Positions 1 to 7,325 are shown, counted from the stretch's first letter. The stretch is 22,153 nt of DNA from an uncultured Bacilli bacterium (GCA_934101225.1 CAKOQK010000020.1:1-22153); one strand, 5' to 3'. The notes: generated from the sequence alone by a model not told the origin. Program-made: numbers and translations.

Positions 1-108
1 ACAGTTGCTATAGTTGTGTATGAGGCATTAAGACAACAAAATTATAATGATTTATTATTTGATGAACCTCATAAAAGTATTAATTTTATTGAAGAAAGTG
101 AAGACTAG
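1..108 (+). CDS. C-terminal end of an unidentified protein (5' truncated)
   Basis: Frame 1 is open from the window edge to the TAG at 106-108 and gives the last 35 residues of a protein. It runs from TVAIVVYEALRQQ to an acidic tail ending EESED. The stop codon is built into a good intrinsic terminator (104-128), which supports this as a real gene end. The fragment is too short for me to name a family; the hydrophobic start followed by a helix-like stretch fits many cytoplasmic enzymes. Confidence 0.6.
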   Translation, partial: TVAIVVYEALRQQNYNDLLFDEPHKSINFIEESED

Positions 109-128
109 GAAATACTTCCTAGTTTTTT
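104..128 (+). terminator. Intrinsic terminator of the truncated upstream gene
   Basis: A perfect 8-bp stem (ACTAGGAA at 104-111, TTCCTAGT at 116-123) with ATAC loop is followed by TTTTT (124-128). The stem contains the TAG stop codon of the upstream gene. Confidence 0.85.
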
Positions 129-160
129 GAAACTTAAATTTAGAAGAAAGGAGAAAGAAG

Positions 161-1027
161 ATGCTAAAATATCCAATAGTTATATCTAATAATATTATAC
201 CTTTAGTTTATGATAGAGAGTTTAAGTCATTTGCAAGTATTTATAGTAAAGAATTAGTGGATTTTATAATTAGTTTGTGTGAATTAAATATCGAGTGCAA
301 TAATTATAATTTAATTAATAATGAAATAACTACATTTTATGAAGATGATAAGTTAATGGTTACCGATTTAGTATATAAATTAAATGATAATACATTTTTA
401 AATATAGAATTAAATACTTCAAAAAGTAAATATTTAATGTATAAGAATTTATTATATATTTATAAAATAATATTAAATGAACAAAATAAAGGTAAGAAAT
501 ATAAAGATGTAACTGTAATACAAGTTAATTTTGATTTATATTCATTTAAAAATATGGATAAGGTAAAAAATGTAATAAAAGTAATGAATAAAGATAATTT
601 AAAAGAGTATCTAAATACGTTCACAATATATCACTTTGAACTTGATAAAGCATGGAATAATGAATATAATGTAAGTGAAGAAGGAATAAGATTTTTAAGA
701 ATGCTAAGTAGTAGAAGTAAAATATTAAATAAATATTTAGCGGGAGATAACTTATTCTTAAAAAAGGTGGCTAAGTTTATGGAAGATTATTCAAATAATA
801 GTGATAATTTGCTATATTATGACAAGAAGGAATTAGATGATTATATAAAAGAATCAGAAATAGAAGAATCATATAATGATGGAATAGCTGAAGGAATATC
901 TAAAGGAAAACAAGAAAATTCCATTGAAATAGCCATAAAAATGTTAAATAAAGATAAACCAATTGAAGAAATATCTGAAATAACCGGTCTAACAAAAGAA
1001 GAAATACTAAAATTAAAAGATAACTAG
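161..1027 (+). CDS. Rpn/PD-(D/E)XK family nuclease (recombination-promoting nuclease / putative transposase family)
   Basis: This 288-residue protein resembles the Rpn/YhgA-like PD-(D/E)XK nucleases, often annotated as putative transposases, which promote RecA-independent recombination in the E. coli members. Seen: a nuclease-core pattern with D69 in VTDLVYKL and E83 in LNIELN, where the usual third residue of E-x-Q/K is N85; and the family-typical C-terminus with a GIAEGISKGKQE-type glycine-spaced helix (about 242-254) followed by a short EEISEITGLTKEEI tail helix. The start has a good Shine-Dalgarno AAAGGAG (147-153) seven bases before the ATG. It lies right behind a terminator with no clear promoter of its own, and no terminal repeats or other mobile-element genes are visible. 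Whether the Asn at the catalytic position still supports cleavage is unknown. Family assignment is fairly sure; activity is not. Confidence 0.72.
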   Translation: MLKYPIVISNNIIPLVYDREFKSFASIYSKELVDFIISLCELNIECNNYNLINNEITTFYEDDKLMVTDLVYKLNDNTFLNIELNTSKSKYLMYKNLLYIYKIILNEQNKGKKYKDVTVIQVNFDLYSFKNMDKVKNVIKVMNKDNLKEYLNTFTIYHFELDKAWNNEYNVSEEGIRFLRMLSSRSKILNKYLAGDNLFLKKVAKFMEDYSNNSDNLLYYDKKELDDYIKESEIEESYNDGIAEGISKGKQENSIEIAIKMLNKDKPIEEISEITGLTKEEILKLKDN

Positions 1028-1038
1028 TATTTCTTTTT
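1015..1038 (+). terminator. Weak candidate terminator after the Rpn-like gene
   Basis: AAAAGA and TCTTTT arms about 11 bases apart surround the TAG stop, and T residues follow. The 6-bp AT-rich stem is weak. Downstream, the ferredoxin terminator (1053-1078) could also form on this strand. Confidence 0.3.
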
Positions 1039-1052
1039 ATATGTTTTGTAAT

Positions 1053-1078
1053 AAAAAAAGAAAATTATTCATTTTCTT
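1053..1078 (-). terminator. Intrinsic terminator of the ferredoxin gene
   Basis: Read on the minus strand, an 8-bp AAGAAAAT/ATTTTCTT stem (1071-1078 with 1058-1065) and 5-base loop are followed by a run of five or more T (complement of 1053-1057). It includes part of the ferredoxin stop codon (1065-1067). Confidence 0.7.
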
Positions 1079-1253
1079 CTTCTATAGATATAGCACCTAC
1101 TGGGCAACATTCAGTTGCTTCTTCTGCTTCTTTAGTAACCTCATTGTTTATAACTTTTGCATGATCTTCATCAAAATCAAATGTTTTAGGTGCTGTACTT
1201 ACACACATTCCACAACCAATGCATACGTTTTCGTCTAATTTTACTTTTTTCAT
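1065..1253 (-). CDS. [4Fe-4S] ferredoxin, small monocluster type
   Basis: A 62-residue electron carrier of the single-cluster bacterial ferredoxin type (Bacillus Fer-like). The cluster ligands are visible: C11, C14 and C17 in CIGCGMC, and C50 in the CCPVGAI segment near the C-terminus. The protein is acidic, as expected for a soluble redox partner. An upstream in-frame ATG (1263-1265) would add four residues, but it overlaps the Shine-Dalgarno GGAGG (complement of 1259-1263), which sits five bases before the ATG at 1251-1253, so the shorter start is preferred. It is a single gene with its own promoter (1280-1308) and terminator. The physiological partner cannot be told from neighbours: no oxidoreductase gene is adjacent. 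Confidence 0.93.
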   Translation of the reverse strand: MKKVKLDENVCIGCGMCVSTAPKTFDFDEDHAKVINNEVTKEAEEATECCPVGAISIEEENE

Positions 1254-1279
1254 TTTTTCCTCCATATTTCCATATTATT

Positions 1280-1308
1280 ATTATAAAAATTAAAACATTT
1301 AAAATCAA
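1280..1308 (-). promoter_or_regulatory. Sigma-A-type promoter of the ferredoxin gene
   Basis: On the minus strand TTGATT (1308-1303), a 17-base spacer, and TATAAT (1285-1280). The expected start near 1273 leaves a short leader containing GGAGG. Confidence 0.75.
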
Positions 1309-1332
1309 GTGATAGTAAAAAGTTTTAAATTA

Positions 1333-1341
1333 TGTTATTAT
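1333..1341 (+). promoter_or_regulatory. Extended -10 upstream of the tail-anchored protein gene
   Basis: TGTTATTAT matches an extended -10 (TGnTATAAT-like); no good -35 is visible 17 bases upstream. It is divergent from the ferredoxin promoter within about 30 bases. Confidence 0.45.
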
Positions 1342-1369
1342 TTTGTAGTAAAGGTTGTGTGAACTATTT

Positions 1370-2077
1370 ATGGAAAATATTGATAAAATACCTAGTAGAA
1401 CAGAATTAAATAAAAATTTATATAATTCTTATGAAAATCAAAGTTATGATAAGTTTGATGTAAATTCTAATCAAGAAGTATTAAAAAATGATGCAAGAAA
1501 AATTGATGTTAATCAAATAAGAGAAATTTTGGATAAAAAATATCGCGATAATGCACCAAAAAGAAAATCAATCGAAATAGTCGAGCCGGAAGTACAGGAT
1601 CTTGAGAGAGAATCAACTAAAGAATATGATTTAAATACTATTTTAAATAAAGCTAAAAGTGACACTGATTATGATTATGATCGTAATAAGTTAAATAAGT
1701 CAGTTGATGCAAGCAAACTAGTAGATGAAATTAAAAATAAATATCCTGAAAAAGAAGAAACGGCTGAAGAAAAAGAACTAAAAGATCTTATACATACTAT
1801 TGCTCAATTTGAAATTAAAAATAGTAAGAAAGATGCTGACTTATTGGGATTATCAGAGACTAGTTCATATGAAAAAGATGAAATTGTACCAGAAGAAGAT
1901 TTTTATACTGGTAATTTAAAAATATCGGCAAAAGATTTTGATGACTTTAAAGACATTGAAAAAGATATTAAGTCTAACAATATTTTAGTTAAAATACTTA
2001 TATTTGTTTTTATAATTGTTGCGATTGGTATAGGTATATTTGTTGCTAATAATTATTTTAATTTGGGATTATTTTGA
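1370..2077 (+). CDS. Tail-anchored acidic/charged protein of unknown function
   Basis: No family is recognised. The 235-residue product has about 200 hydrophilic, Lys/Asp/Glu/Asn-rich residues that look largely disordered or helical, with a short repeat-like pattern (VNQIREILDKKYRD near 47, SKLVDEIKNKYPEKEE near 115), then one membrane helix at about 204-226 and a short NNYFNLGLF tail. That is the layout of a C-terminally anchored protein with its bulk in the cytoplasm. Start choice is uncertain: an in-frame TTG at 1355 directly abuts AAAGG (1350-1354), which is too close, while the ATG at 1370 is 15 bases away; the ATG is chosen because the protein then begins MENIDKIPS. It is divergent from the ferredoxin gene. 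Position before the surface island could hint at an envelope role, but that is only inference. Confidence 0.7.
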   Translation: MENIDKIPSRTELNKNLYNSYENQSYDKFDVNSNQEVLKNDARKIDVNQIREILDKKYRDNAPKRKSIEIVEPEVQDLERESTKEYDLNTILNKAKSDTDYDYDRNKLNKSVDASKLVDEIKNKYPEKEETAEEKELKDLIHTIAQFEIKNSKKDADLLGLSETSSYEKDEIVPEEDFYTGNLKISAKDFDDFKDIEKDIKSNNILVKILIFVFIIVAIGIGIFVANNYFNLGLF

Positions 2078-2379
2078 TAAATTTAGGTAATAATATGATA
2101 ATTTGAAATTTTGTGTGAAAAATAAGTGATTATATTACATATACAATATAAATATAAATATTTTATTTGCAACTGAAACCAAATTATATGTTTTTTAATG
2201 GCTTTTAAATGTTTATAAATAATGCTTTTGACTAATGAGTTTATCATATAATTAATAAAATTGAATGTTACATTTTAACTAATTATTTAAAAGATTATCA
2301 TTATGTGAAATTTTGTTTGCATTTTTTTAAATTATATGCTATAATATTAATCGTAATTAGGGAAAGAGGGTTTTGAAAA
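2078..2379 (+). other. AT-rich intergenic leader region of the surface island
   Basis: About 300 bases without a credible gene on either strand (only ORFs of a few codons). It contains the adhesin promoter (2317-2345) and an 11-base direct repeat TGAAATTTTGT at 2104-2114 and 2306-2316, the second copy ending just before the -35. I see no convincing terminator for the preceding gene. At this base composition the repeat may be chance. Confidence 0.6.
2317..2345 (+). promoter_or_regulatory. Strong sigma-A-type promoter of the adhesin-sortase operon
   Basis: TTGCAT (2317-2322), 17-base spacer, TATAAT (2340-2345), with TG one base upstream of the -10 (extended -10). The expected start near 2352 gives a leader of about 28 bases with the Shine-Dalgarno AGAGGG at 2365-2370. 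Confidence 0.85.
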
Positions 2380-3963
2380 ATGAAAAATATTAGATCATTT
2401 ATGATTACAATTTTAGTTGGTATATTATCTTTATTTGGATTATATACAAATGTTTTAGCAGAAACTGCTCCAAAAACATTTAAAACTAAGGATCCTGTTA
2501 TTTTAAAGGATTATATTGATGGTGCACCTAAAGTGCATTACAAAGAAATTGATGGTGGCATATTAGTATACTGTCAAAATGAAGCATTAGTATATCAAGG
2601 CGGATATGCAATGAAATTATATAGTCAAATCGAGGATGGATTTATCTATATATTAGAAAACAAGCCAAATACTGGTGATAAGTACAAAGATTATTATGCA
2701 ATGCAAATTGCTATTTGGTGGTATGAAGATATTGTTAATGATAACAATGTAAATATTCCGAGAGATGTTAAAATTAATATCTTAAATAAAGTTAATGATG
2801 ATACATTTTGTAGAATTATTTATAATTTAGTTAATGGTGCTAATAATTATAGTCAAAAGAAGGATGTAAGTGTTAGCATTAATACTAATAATACTAAATT
2901 TAATTTAAATGGTAACTATTATATTTCTGAAGATATTAAAGTTACTTTTGTAGGAGATAAAGTTGATGTTGTATTAAAGAATGCTCCTAAAAATGCTGAA
3001 ATTATTAATAAAACAACAAAAGATGGTGTAATAACATTTAATGTTAAAGTTCCATTTTCAAGTTTAGAAAAAGGAAAAACAACATCATTTAGTGTAGAGG
3101 CTACATCAAAAAGAACAATAAAGAGTGTTTATAATTATTTCTTTAATGAAGGCTTCCAAAAAATAGTTTATGGAAAAGTATTTAAAAATGATAAAAGTAA
3201 AGATGCTTCTTTAACATTATCAATTAATGTTCCAGAAGATAAAAAATATGAGGTAAGTATTAGTAAAACTGATATAACTGGAGAAAAGGAAATACCAGGA
3301 GCTACATTAAACTTAAAAGGTGATAATAACACTAATTTGACATGGGTTAGTACAAGTGAATCACACAAGGTAACATTAAAACCTGGATATTATAAATTAA
3401 CAGAAACTATAGCTCCAAAAGGATATATTTTAAGTAAAGAAACAATTGAATTTAGAATTGATGATGAAGGCAACTTATATCAAAAGAATGCAGTTGGAGA
3501 ATATGTAAAAATAGATTGCATAAAAATGATTAACGAAGTAAGACCTACAATAAATATTAACAAATTAGATAGCAAAACTAATAAATATGTTAGTGGAGCT
3601 ACATTAAATATTAAGAATAATAAGGGAGAAGTTGTTGCTTCTTATGTAACTGATGATAAAGCACATTATATAAGTTTAGATGAAGGAGAATATTCGTTAG
3701 TTGAAGTTACTGCTCCAAATGGTTATAAATTAAATAGTGTACCTATTGAATTTAAAGTAGATGCTGATGGTAACTTATATATCAAAAATTCAAGTAATGA
3801 ATATGTTAAAGCTAATGGTATTATATTATATAATGATCCTGTTGAAATAATTATTCCTGATGTTCCTAAGACTGGATTATCAAGTGCTATGACTTATGTG
3901 ATTGGTTCAATCGCTTTAATAGGTGGAGCAATAATATTAATTAGAAATGGAAAGAAATGTTAA
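2380..3963 (+). CDS. Cell-wall-anchored thioester-domain adhesin with SpaA/Cna-B-like domains
   Basis: A 527-residue surface protein. Signal peptide at 1-27 (charged start, hydrophobic core, cleavage likely after VLA). A thioester-domain-like region follows: Cys65 in VYCQNEA and Gln109 in AMQIAIWWYED match the Cys and the (T)Q-x-A-[IV]-W signature of Gram-positive thioester adhesins, which form an internal Cys-Gln bond that can react covalently with host targets. Residues 160-285 look like beta-rich stalk. Two SpaA/prealbumin-like domains follow (about 289-378 and 389-478); each has the candidate isopeptide Lys (K296, K395) and Glu (E342 in TETIAPKGY, E442 in VEVTAPNGY). The C-terminus has a VPKTG sorting signal (495-499), a hydrophobic stretch and a charged NGKK tail. 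It is first in an operon whose next gene, a sortase, overlaps its last 17 bases. Ligand and exact thioester chemistry are inferred from the family. Confidence 0.88.
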   Translation: MKNIRSFMITILVGILSLFGLYTNVLAETAPKTFKTKDPVILKDYIDGAPKVHYKEIDGGILVYCQNEALVYQGGYAMKLYSQIEDGFIYILENKPNTGDKYKDYYAMQIAIWWYEDIVNDNNVNIPRDVKINILNKVNDDTFCRIIYNLVNGANNYSQKKDVSVSINTNNTKFNLNGNYYISEDIKVTFVGDKVDVVLKNAPKNAEIINKTTKDGVITFNVKVPFSSLEKGKTTSFSVEATSKRTIKSVYNYFFNEGFQKIVYGKVFKNDKSKDASLTLSINVPEDKKYEVSISKTDITGEKEIPGATLNLKGDNNTNLTWVSTSESHKVTLKPGYYKLTETIAPKGYILSKETIEFRIDDEGNLYQKNAVGEYVKIDCIKMINEVRPTININKLDSKTNKYVSGATLNIKNNKGEVVASYVTDDKAHYISLDEGEYSLVEVTAPNGYKLNSVPIEFKVDADGNLYIKNSSNEYVKANGIILYNDPVEIIIPDVPKTGLSSAMTYVIGSIALIGGAIILIRNGKKC

Positions 3964-4642
3964 GATTATAATTGGAGTTATTATTTCCATATTTGGTATT
4001 ATGATTATTGGAAGTGATTATTACTTATCATTAAAACATGAAGTTTTTGATGATATGAATAAAGCTTATTATGAACAAAATGTTGTTATTTCAGATGAGC
4101 CTGAAGAAATTAATAATGATAACCAAGAGAATACTGGTGATAACCAGGAGAATACAAATAATAATGAAGATATTGTTAATAATAATCAAGCATCAATAGT
4201 TGAATCAGAAGATGGAAAAAATAATAATAAAATTGTTGAAAATTATATTGCTTATTTAAGAATTCCAAAAATAGAACTTAATAGAGGTTTTTATAATATA
4301 ACTTCAATATTAAATAATGTTAACAAAAATATATATGTACATCCTGCTTCTACATTTCCAAATAATGTAAGTGGTAATAATTTAATATTAGCATCTCATT
4401 CTGGATCGAGTTCAATAAGTTATTTTAAAAAATTATATAAATTAGAACTTGAGGATGATGTATATTTAGAATATAATGGTAAGACTTTTCATTATAAAAT
4501 CAAAAATATTTATACTGTTCCGAAGGATGGTACAGTAGCATTAAGAGTAAAACAAGATGTTAGTACGATTTCATTAATAACATGTACAAAAGGTGATAGT
4601 AAGACTCAAACTATATATATTAGTGAACTAGTTAATGAGTAA
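3947..4642 (+). CDS. Sortase family transpeptidase, lacking the usual Arg after the catalytic Cys
   Basis: A 231-residue sortase expected to cleave the sorting signal of the adjacent adhesin (VPKTG) and attach it to the wall or to another subunit. Seen: N-terminal membrane anchor (about 5-27), an Asn/Glu-rich linker (45-95) containing a 7-residue repeat DNQENTG/DNQENTN (4118-4134 and 4139-4155 at DNA level), then the sortase barrel from IAYLRIPKIEL. Catalytic His151 (ILASHSG) and Cys213 (LITCTKG) are present. The Arg normally found on the next strand is absent: residues 219-226 read KTQTIYIS and no Arg follows Cys213; R200 lies before it. Its ATG lies inside the adhesin gene with no good Shine-Dalgarno, so translational coupling is likely. 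The sortase class is unclear. It may be a known subclass using another residue, or impaired. Confidence 0.85.
   Translation: MERNVKIIIGVIISIFGIMIIGSDYYLSLKHEVFDDMNKAYYEQNVVISDEPEEINNDNQENTGDNQENTNNNEDIVNNNQASIVESEDGKNNNKIVENYIAYLRIPKIELNRGFYNITSILNNVNKNIYVHPASTFPNNVSGNNLILASHSGSSSISYFKKLYKLELEDDVYLEYNGKTFHYKIKNIYTVPKDGTVALRVKQDVSTISLITCTKGDSKTQTIYISELVNE
4118..4155 (+). repeat. Short tandem repeat in the sortase linker
   Basis: Two 17-base copies, GATAACCAAGAGAATAC (4118-4134) and GATAACCAGGAGAATAC (4139-4155), one mismatch, 21-base period. They encode DNQENT twice in the linker between membrane anchor and catalytic domain, so copy-number change would stay in frame. Confidence 0.7.
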
Positions 4643-4665
4643 AAAGGGAAAAGAGATGATGTAAG

Positions 4666-5544
4666 ATGGTAGAACTGTCTTTAATAGAGAAAATTAAAAC
4701 ATTATTTACTTTAATTTTTTCTTCATCTCTTTTTTTAATACTTTTATTGGGGATATTTATTATATTAGTTGATATTTTTTATATATCAAAACAATCAAAA
4801 AAAGTTAAAATAATGTATTTTGTTGTGAGTATTGTGGTATTAGTTATTTTATTGTTTACTTATTTTGAAGAATTTTTAAAATTTATAAATGTATTAAATA
4901 AAAGTATTGTTATGTTAATTAACTTTCCATCTTTACTACAATATACTGTTATAATTTTTTTAACTTTAATAATTATGGTTATTAGTATTCTAAGTAAAAA
5001 AATTAATAAAGTAATAAGTAGAATAAATATTGGTGTATTTATAGCAGATTTATTTATATTTTTTTTACTTTTAGATCAAATAAATAAATCTAATATTGAT
5101 TTATCAAATAAAGTTGATATTTATAGCAATAGAAATTTAATGGTTTTATTTGAATTAAGTATGATAATATTTATAGTTTGGTTACTAGGTTTAATAATAT
5201 ATAAAATATGTTTTATTATAATATCTAAAAACAACAATAATAATAAGGTTATTTCGGAAGTTGGTTTCATAAATTCTGAAGAAATTAAAGGAAATGGTAA
5301 TAATGATAGTAGTGAAGAAGAAATTGAGTTACCTAAACGTAAAGAAGATGGAACTATCGTTAACCTTTATGAAGAACCAGAAATGCCTAAAACAATTGAA
5401 GAATTACGTAAAGAAAGAGTTTTAGAAAACTTAACTAAAGAATTTGATGATAATCAAAGTATGATAGATGGCTTATTTACTGTTGAAGAATATAAAGAAT
5501 TAAGTAAATTATTACATGATATGAAAAAAAATAAAAAGGCTTAA
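4666..5544 (+). CDS. Five-TM membrane protein with charged cytoplasmic tail, unknown function
   Basis: I do not recognise the family. The 292-residue protein has about five membrane helices (roughly 20-40, 50-67, 92-109, 120-137, 160-187), then an Asn-rich linker and a hydrophilic tail of about 100 residues containing LPKRKEDGTIVNLYEEPEMP and a helical end (TVEEYKELSKLLHDMKKNKK). It is third in the adhesin-sortase operon, 23 bases after the sortase stop, with AGGGAAAAGAG about ten bases before the ATG, and it ends in the operon terminator. The context suggests a job in surface-protein assembly, export or its regulation, but nothing in the sequence proves it. An out-of-frame ATGATGTAA just upstream (4656-4664) codes for nothing. 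Confidence 0.78.
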   Translation: MVELSLIEKIKTLFTLIFSSSLFLILLLGIFIILVDIFYISKQSKKVKIMYFVVSIVVLVILLFTYFEEFLKFINVLNKSIVMLINFPSLLQYTVIIFLTLIIMVISILSKKINKVISRINIGVFIADLFIFFLLLDQINKSNIDLSNKVDIYSNRNLMVLFELSMIIFIVWLLGLIIYKICFIIISKNNNNNKVISEVGFINSEEIKGNGNNDSSEEEIELPKRKEDGTIVNLYEEPEMPKTIEELRKERVLENLTKEFDDNQSMIDGLFTVEEYKELSKLLHDMKKNKKA

Positions 5545-5561
5545 AATTGAAAGCCTTTTTT
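5533..5561. terminator. Bidirectional terminator between the adhesin operon and the convergent sortase gene
   Basis: Perfect 10-bp stem AAAAAGGCTT (5533-5542) / AAGCCTTTTT (5551-5560) with an 8-base loop. A T run follows on the plus strand and an A-rich stretch precedes it, so it can serve both strands. It overlaps the TAA of the plus-strand gene and ends seven bases before the convergent gene. Confidence 0.85.
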
Positions 5562-5567
5562 CGTTAT

Positions 5568-7196
5568 CTAATTAATTAATTTAGCATGAACCACTAATCT
5601 TTCCTTACTACCGTTTGAGCAGGTTGATAATGTTAAAATTTTAGTATTTTCATCATAAGTAGCATTAAAGTCATAAATACTTCTTTCTACAATCATTTTT
5701 AAAAATTCTAGTTTTTCATCGGGAGATGCAAAGTTGGCGATTAAATAATCATTAGTAACAGGTATTTTATAAATTGATATAATTTGCCATTTCATGTTTT
5801 CTTTAATTGTATTAAAAGTAATTATTTGATTACTTGATTTTTTATACCATGATGGATTGGTGACATATCTTAACGTTCCAAACATTTTTTGATTAGATAA
5901 ATTATGTCCAAAAATAATGGTATTATCAGATAAATCTTCAATATTATTGCGATAGTCCATATAAATCCATCCATGCCTATTTTTATTTTTGTAATAATCT
6001 CTATAAAGATAATAATCATTATCTGTTGATTTAACTACAGGATAATCTATTTTAGTATTATTAACAGTTAACCACCCAACTGTGTCATTATTAATTTCTA
6101 ATAATTTTTCAAAAACTTTTTCATATTTTACATCATAAATTGTAGTTGTTGTTGAAGTAGTTATTGTTACTTTTTCTTTATCATTGTCATTAGGTTCAAT
6201 ATAAATAATTTCTTCTTCTTTATTGTTAGTAGGAATGTCTAAATCTAGTTTTATTTTATTCAAATCATTTTCAATGTTATCATATTTTTCCGTATCACTA
6301 TAATTAACATATAAATTAATTAACATCATTGTACCAACAGATAGAATAATAAATAAGAGAGAAAACTTAATAACATTTAAATTTATTTGTTTAAACATAT
6401 TTTTCTTTTTATATTCATTTGAATAATTTATTTTAAAGTTTATATTGTTTGTAATGATATAATCTTCATTATTTTTTTTAAATTTAGTAATATATTCAAT
6501 AATATTATTTAAATTAACATCTTTTTCATCAAAAATAATTTTAATATTTTTAAGATTCATTTTTATTATTATATTAAAGATAAATTCAAATTGTTTTTTT
6601 GAAAAATATTTAAATTCAAGTACTTTTAAGTATTTATTAATTTTTATAAATTCTTCAAAATCAGTATAATCTTTTTCTTTAAATTCAGGAATAATAACTT
6701 CTTTTTTATAAAATATATCAGAATAAGTATTAATTTTATTTATAGACATGAAATTACTTATAAATAAAATTTCATTTCTAATTTTTATTTGTAAATCTTT
6801 ATTTGTGTCTATTTGTTCTAATAGATATGGAGGAATATCATATAATTCAATATTTTTTAATGATTTGTTATTTAATATTTCTAAAAATTCATCATATTTT
6901 AGTGATTCATCATAGTTAAGAACTATTTCATCTATTTTATTTATTTCATTTAAAAGTTTTAGGGTAATTAAAGTAGCTTCCTTATCGTTAATTATACATT
7001 TATGAATATTGTTTTTAATAATTATAACATTTAAAAAAGAAGATACTAGTTCTAAATTTTCATTAATGTATTTAATACTAAAATATGTTTCTTTAGTAGA
7101 AATAACATTTGTGTTGTTTAAATTTTCTTTAATATCTTTATTTAATAAACTAACTATAATTTCATTTTTAACTATTTTAAATACTATCTTATTCAT
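5568..7196 (-). CDS. Class B-type sortase fused to a large N-terminal cytoplasmic domain
   Basis: A 542-residue protein. Residues 1-270 are hydrophilic, Lys/Asn/Ile-rich and of no family I recognise; stretches such as LNNKSLKNIELYDIPPYLL (108-126) and NKYLKVLEFKYF look faintly like leucine-rich-repeat spacing. One membrane helix follows (about 274-297), then an acidic/Thr-rich linker (TITTSTTTT), then a complete sortase domain (355-542) with class B hallmarks NNDTVGWLTVNNTKIDYPVV and DNDYYLYRDYY. The triad is present: His431 (IIFGHNL), Cys526 (TLSTCSNGS), Arg533 (ERLVVHAKLI). By the membrane helix, the N-terminal domain lies inside and the sortase outside. Usual class B sortases are about 220-260 residues, so the extra domain is the oddity. 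It is convergent to the adhesin operon. The ATG at 7194-7196 has no Shine-Dalgarno and coincides with the predicted transcript start. Confidence 0.87.
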   Translation of the reverse strand: MNKIVFKIVKNEIIVSLLNKDIKENLNNTNVISTKETYFSIKYINENLELVSSFLNVIIIKNNIHKCIINDKEATLITLKLLNEINKIDEIVLNYDESLKYDEFLEILNNKSLKNIELYDIPPYLLEQIDTNKDLQIKIRNEILFISNFMSINKINTYSDIFYKKEVIIPEFKEKDYTDFEEFIKINKYLKVLEFKYFSKKQFEFIFNIIIKMNLKNIKIIFDEKDVNLNNIIEYITKFKKNNEDYIITNNINFKINYSNEYKKKNMFKQINLNVIKFSLLFIILSVGTMMLINLYVNYSDTEKYDNIENDLNKIKLDLDIPTNNKEEEIIYIEPNDNDKEKVTITTSTTTTIYDVKYEKVFEKLLEINNDTVGWLTVNNTKIDYPVVKSTDNDYYLYRDYYKNKNRHGWIYMDYRNNIEDLSDNTIIFGHNLSNQKMFGTLRYVTNPSWYKKSSNQIITFNTIKENMKWQIISIYKIPVTNDYLIANFASPDEKLEFLKMIVERSIYDFNATYDENTKILTLSTCSNGSKERLVVHAKLIN

Positions 7197-7202
7197 ACAT
7201 TA

Positions 7203-7211
7203 ATAATAGCA
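7203..7211 (-). promoter_or_regulatory. Extended -10 of the fused-sortase gene, predicting a leaderless mRNA
   Basis: On the minus strand TGCTATTAT (7211-7203); the weak -35 candidate is TTTAAT (7231-7226, 17-base spacer). The usual +1, seven bases past the -10, falls on the A of the ATG at 7196. No ribosome binding site is present. Confidence 0.55.
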
Positions 7212-7293
7212 TAACTTCAAATATAATTAAAGTTAGAATAATTAAAAATATTTAAAATATTATTAACAGTTAGTTTTCTTTTTATTATTTATT

Positions 7294-7302
7294 TGGTAAA
7301 AT
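7294..7302 (+). promoter_or_regulatory. Extended -10 of proS
   Basis: TGGTAAAAT is a good extended -10; the sequence 17 bases upstream (TTTTCT) is a poor -35. Expected start near 7309, giving a leader of about 17 bases with AAAAGG. Confidence 0.55.
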
Positions 7303-7325
7303 ACTTTAAAAGGTTGTGGATAATT

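Noticed and set aside
1041..1238. 65-codon plus-strand ORF
   Set aside because: It lies opposite the ferredoxin gene; Cys/Phe-rich translation is the antisense shadow of its CxxC and acidic codons.
2104..2316. 11-base direct repeat TGAAATTTTGT as a regulatory pair
   Set aside because: Copies are about 200 bases apart in very AT-rich DNA; chance is a sufficient explanation without conservation data.
3168..3368. 66-codon minus-strand ORF
   Set aside because: Wholly inside the adhesin gene on the other strand, no ribosome binding site or recognisable product.
7009..7203. 64-codon plus-strand ORF
   Set aside because: Antisense to the start of the fused sortase gene; Phe/Ile-rich shadow of its Lys/Asn codons.
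7293..7325. TTG-initiated N-terminal extension of proS
   Set aside because: Lies in the promoter and adds residues absent from the family's usual N-terminus.
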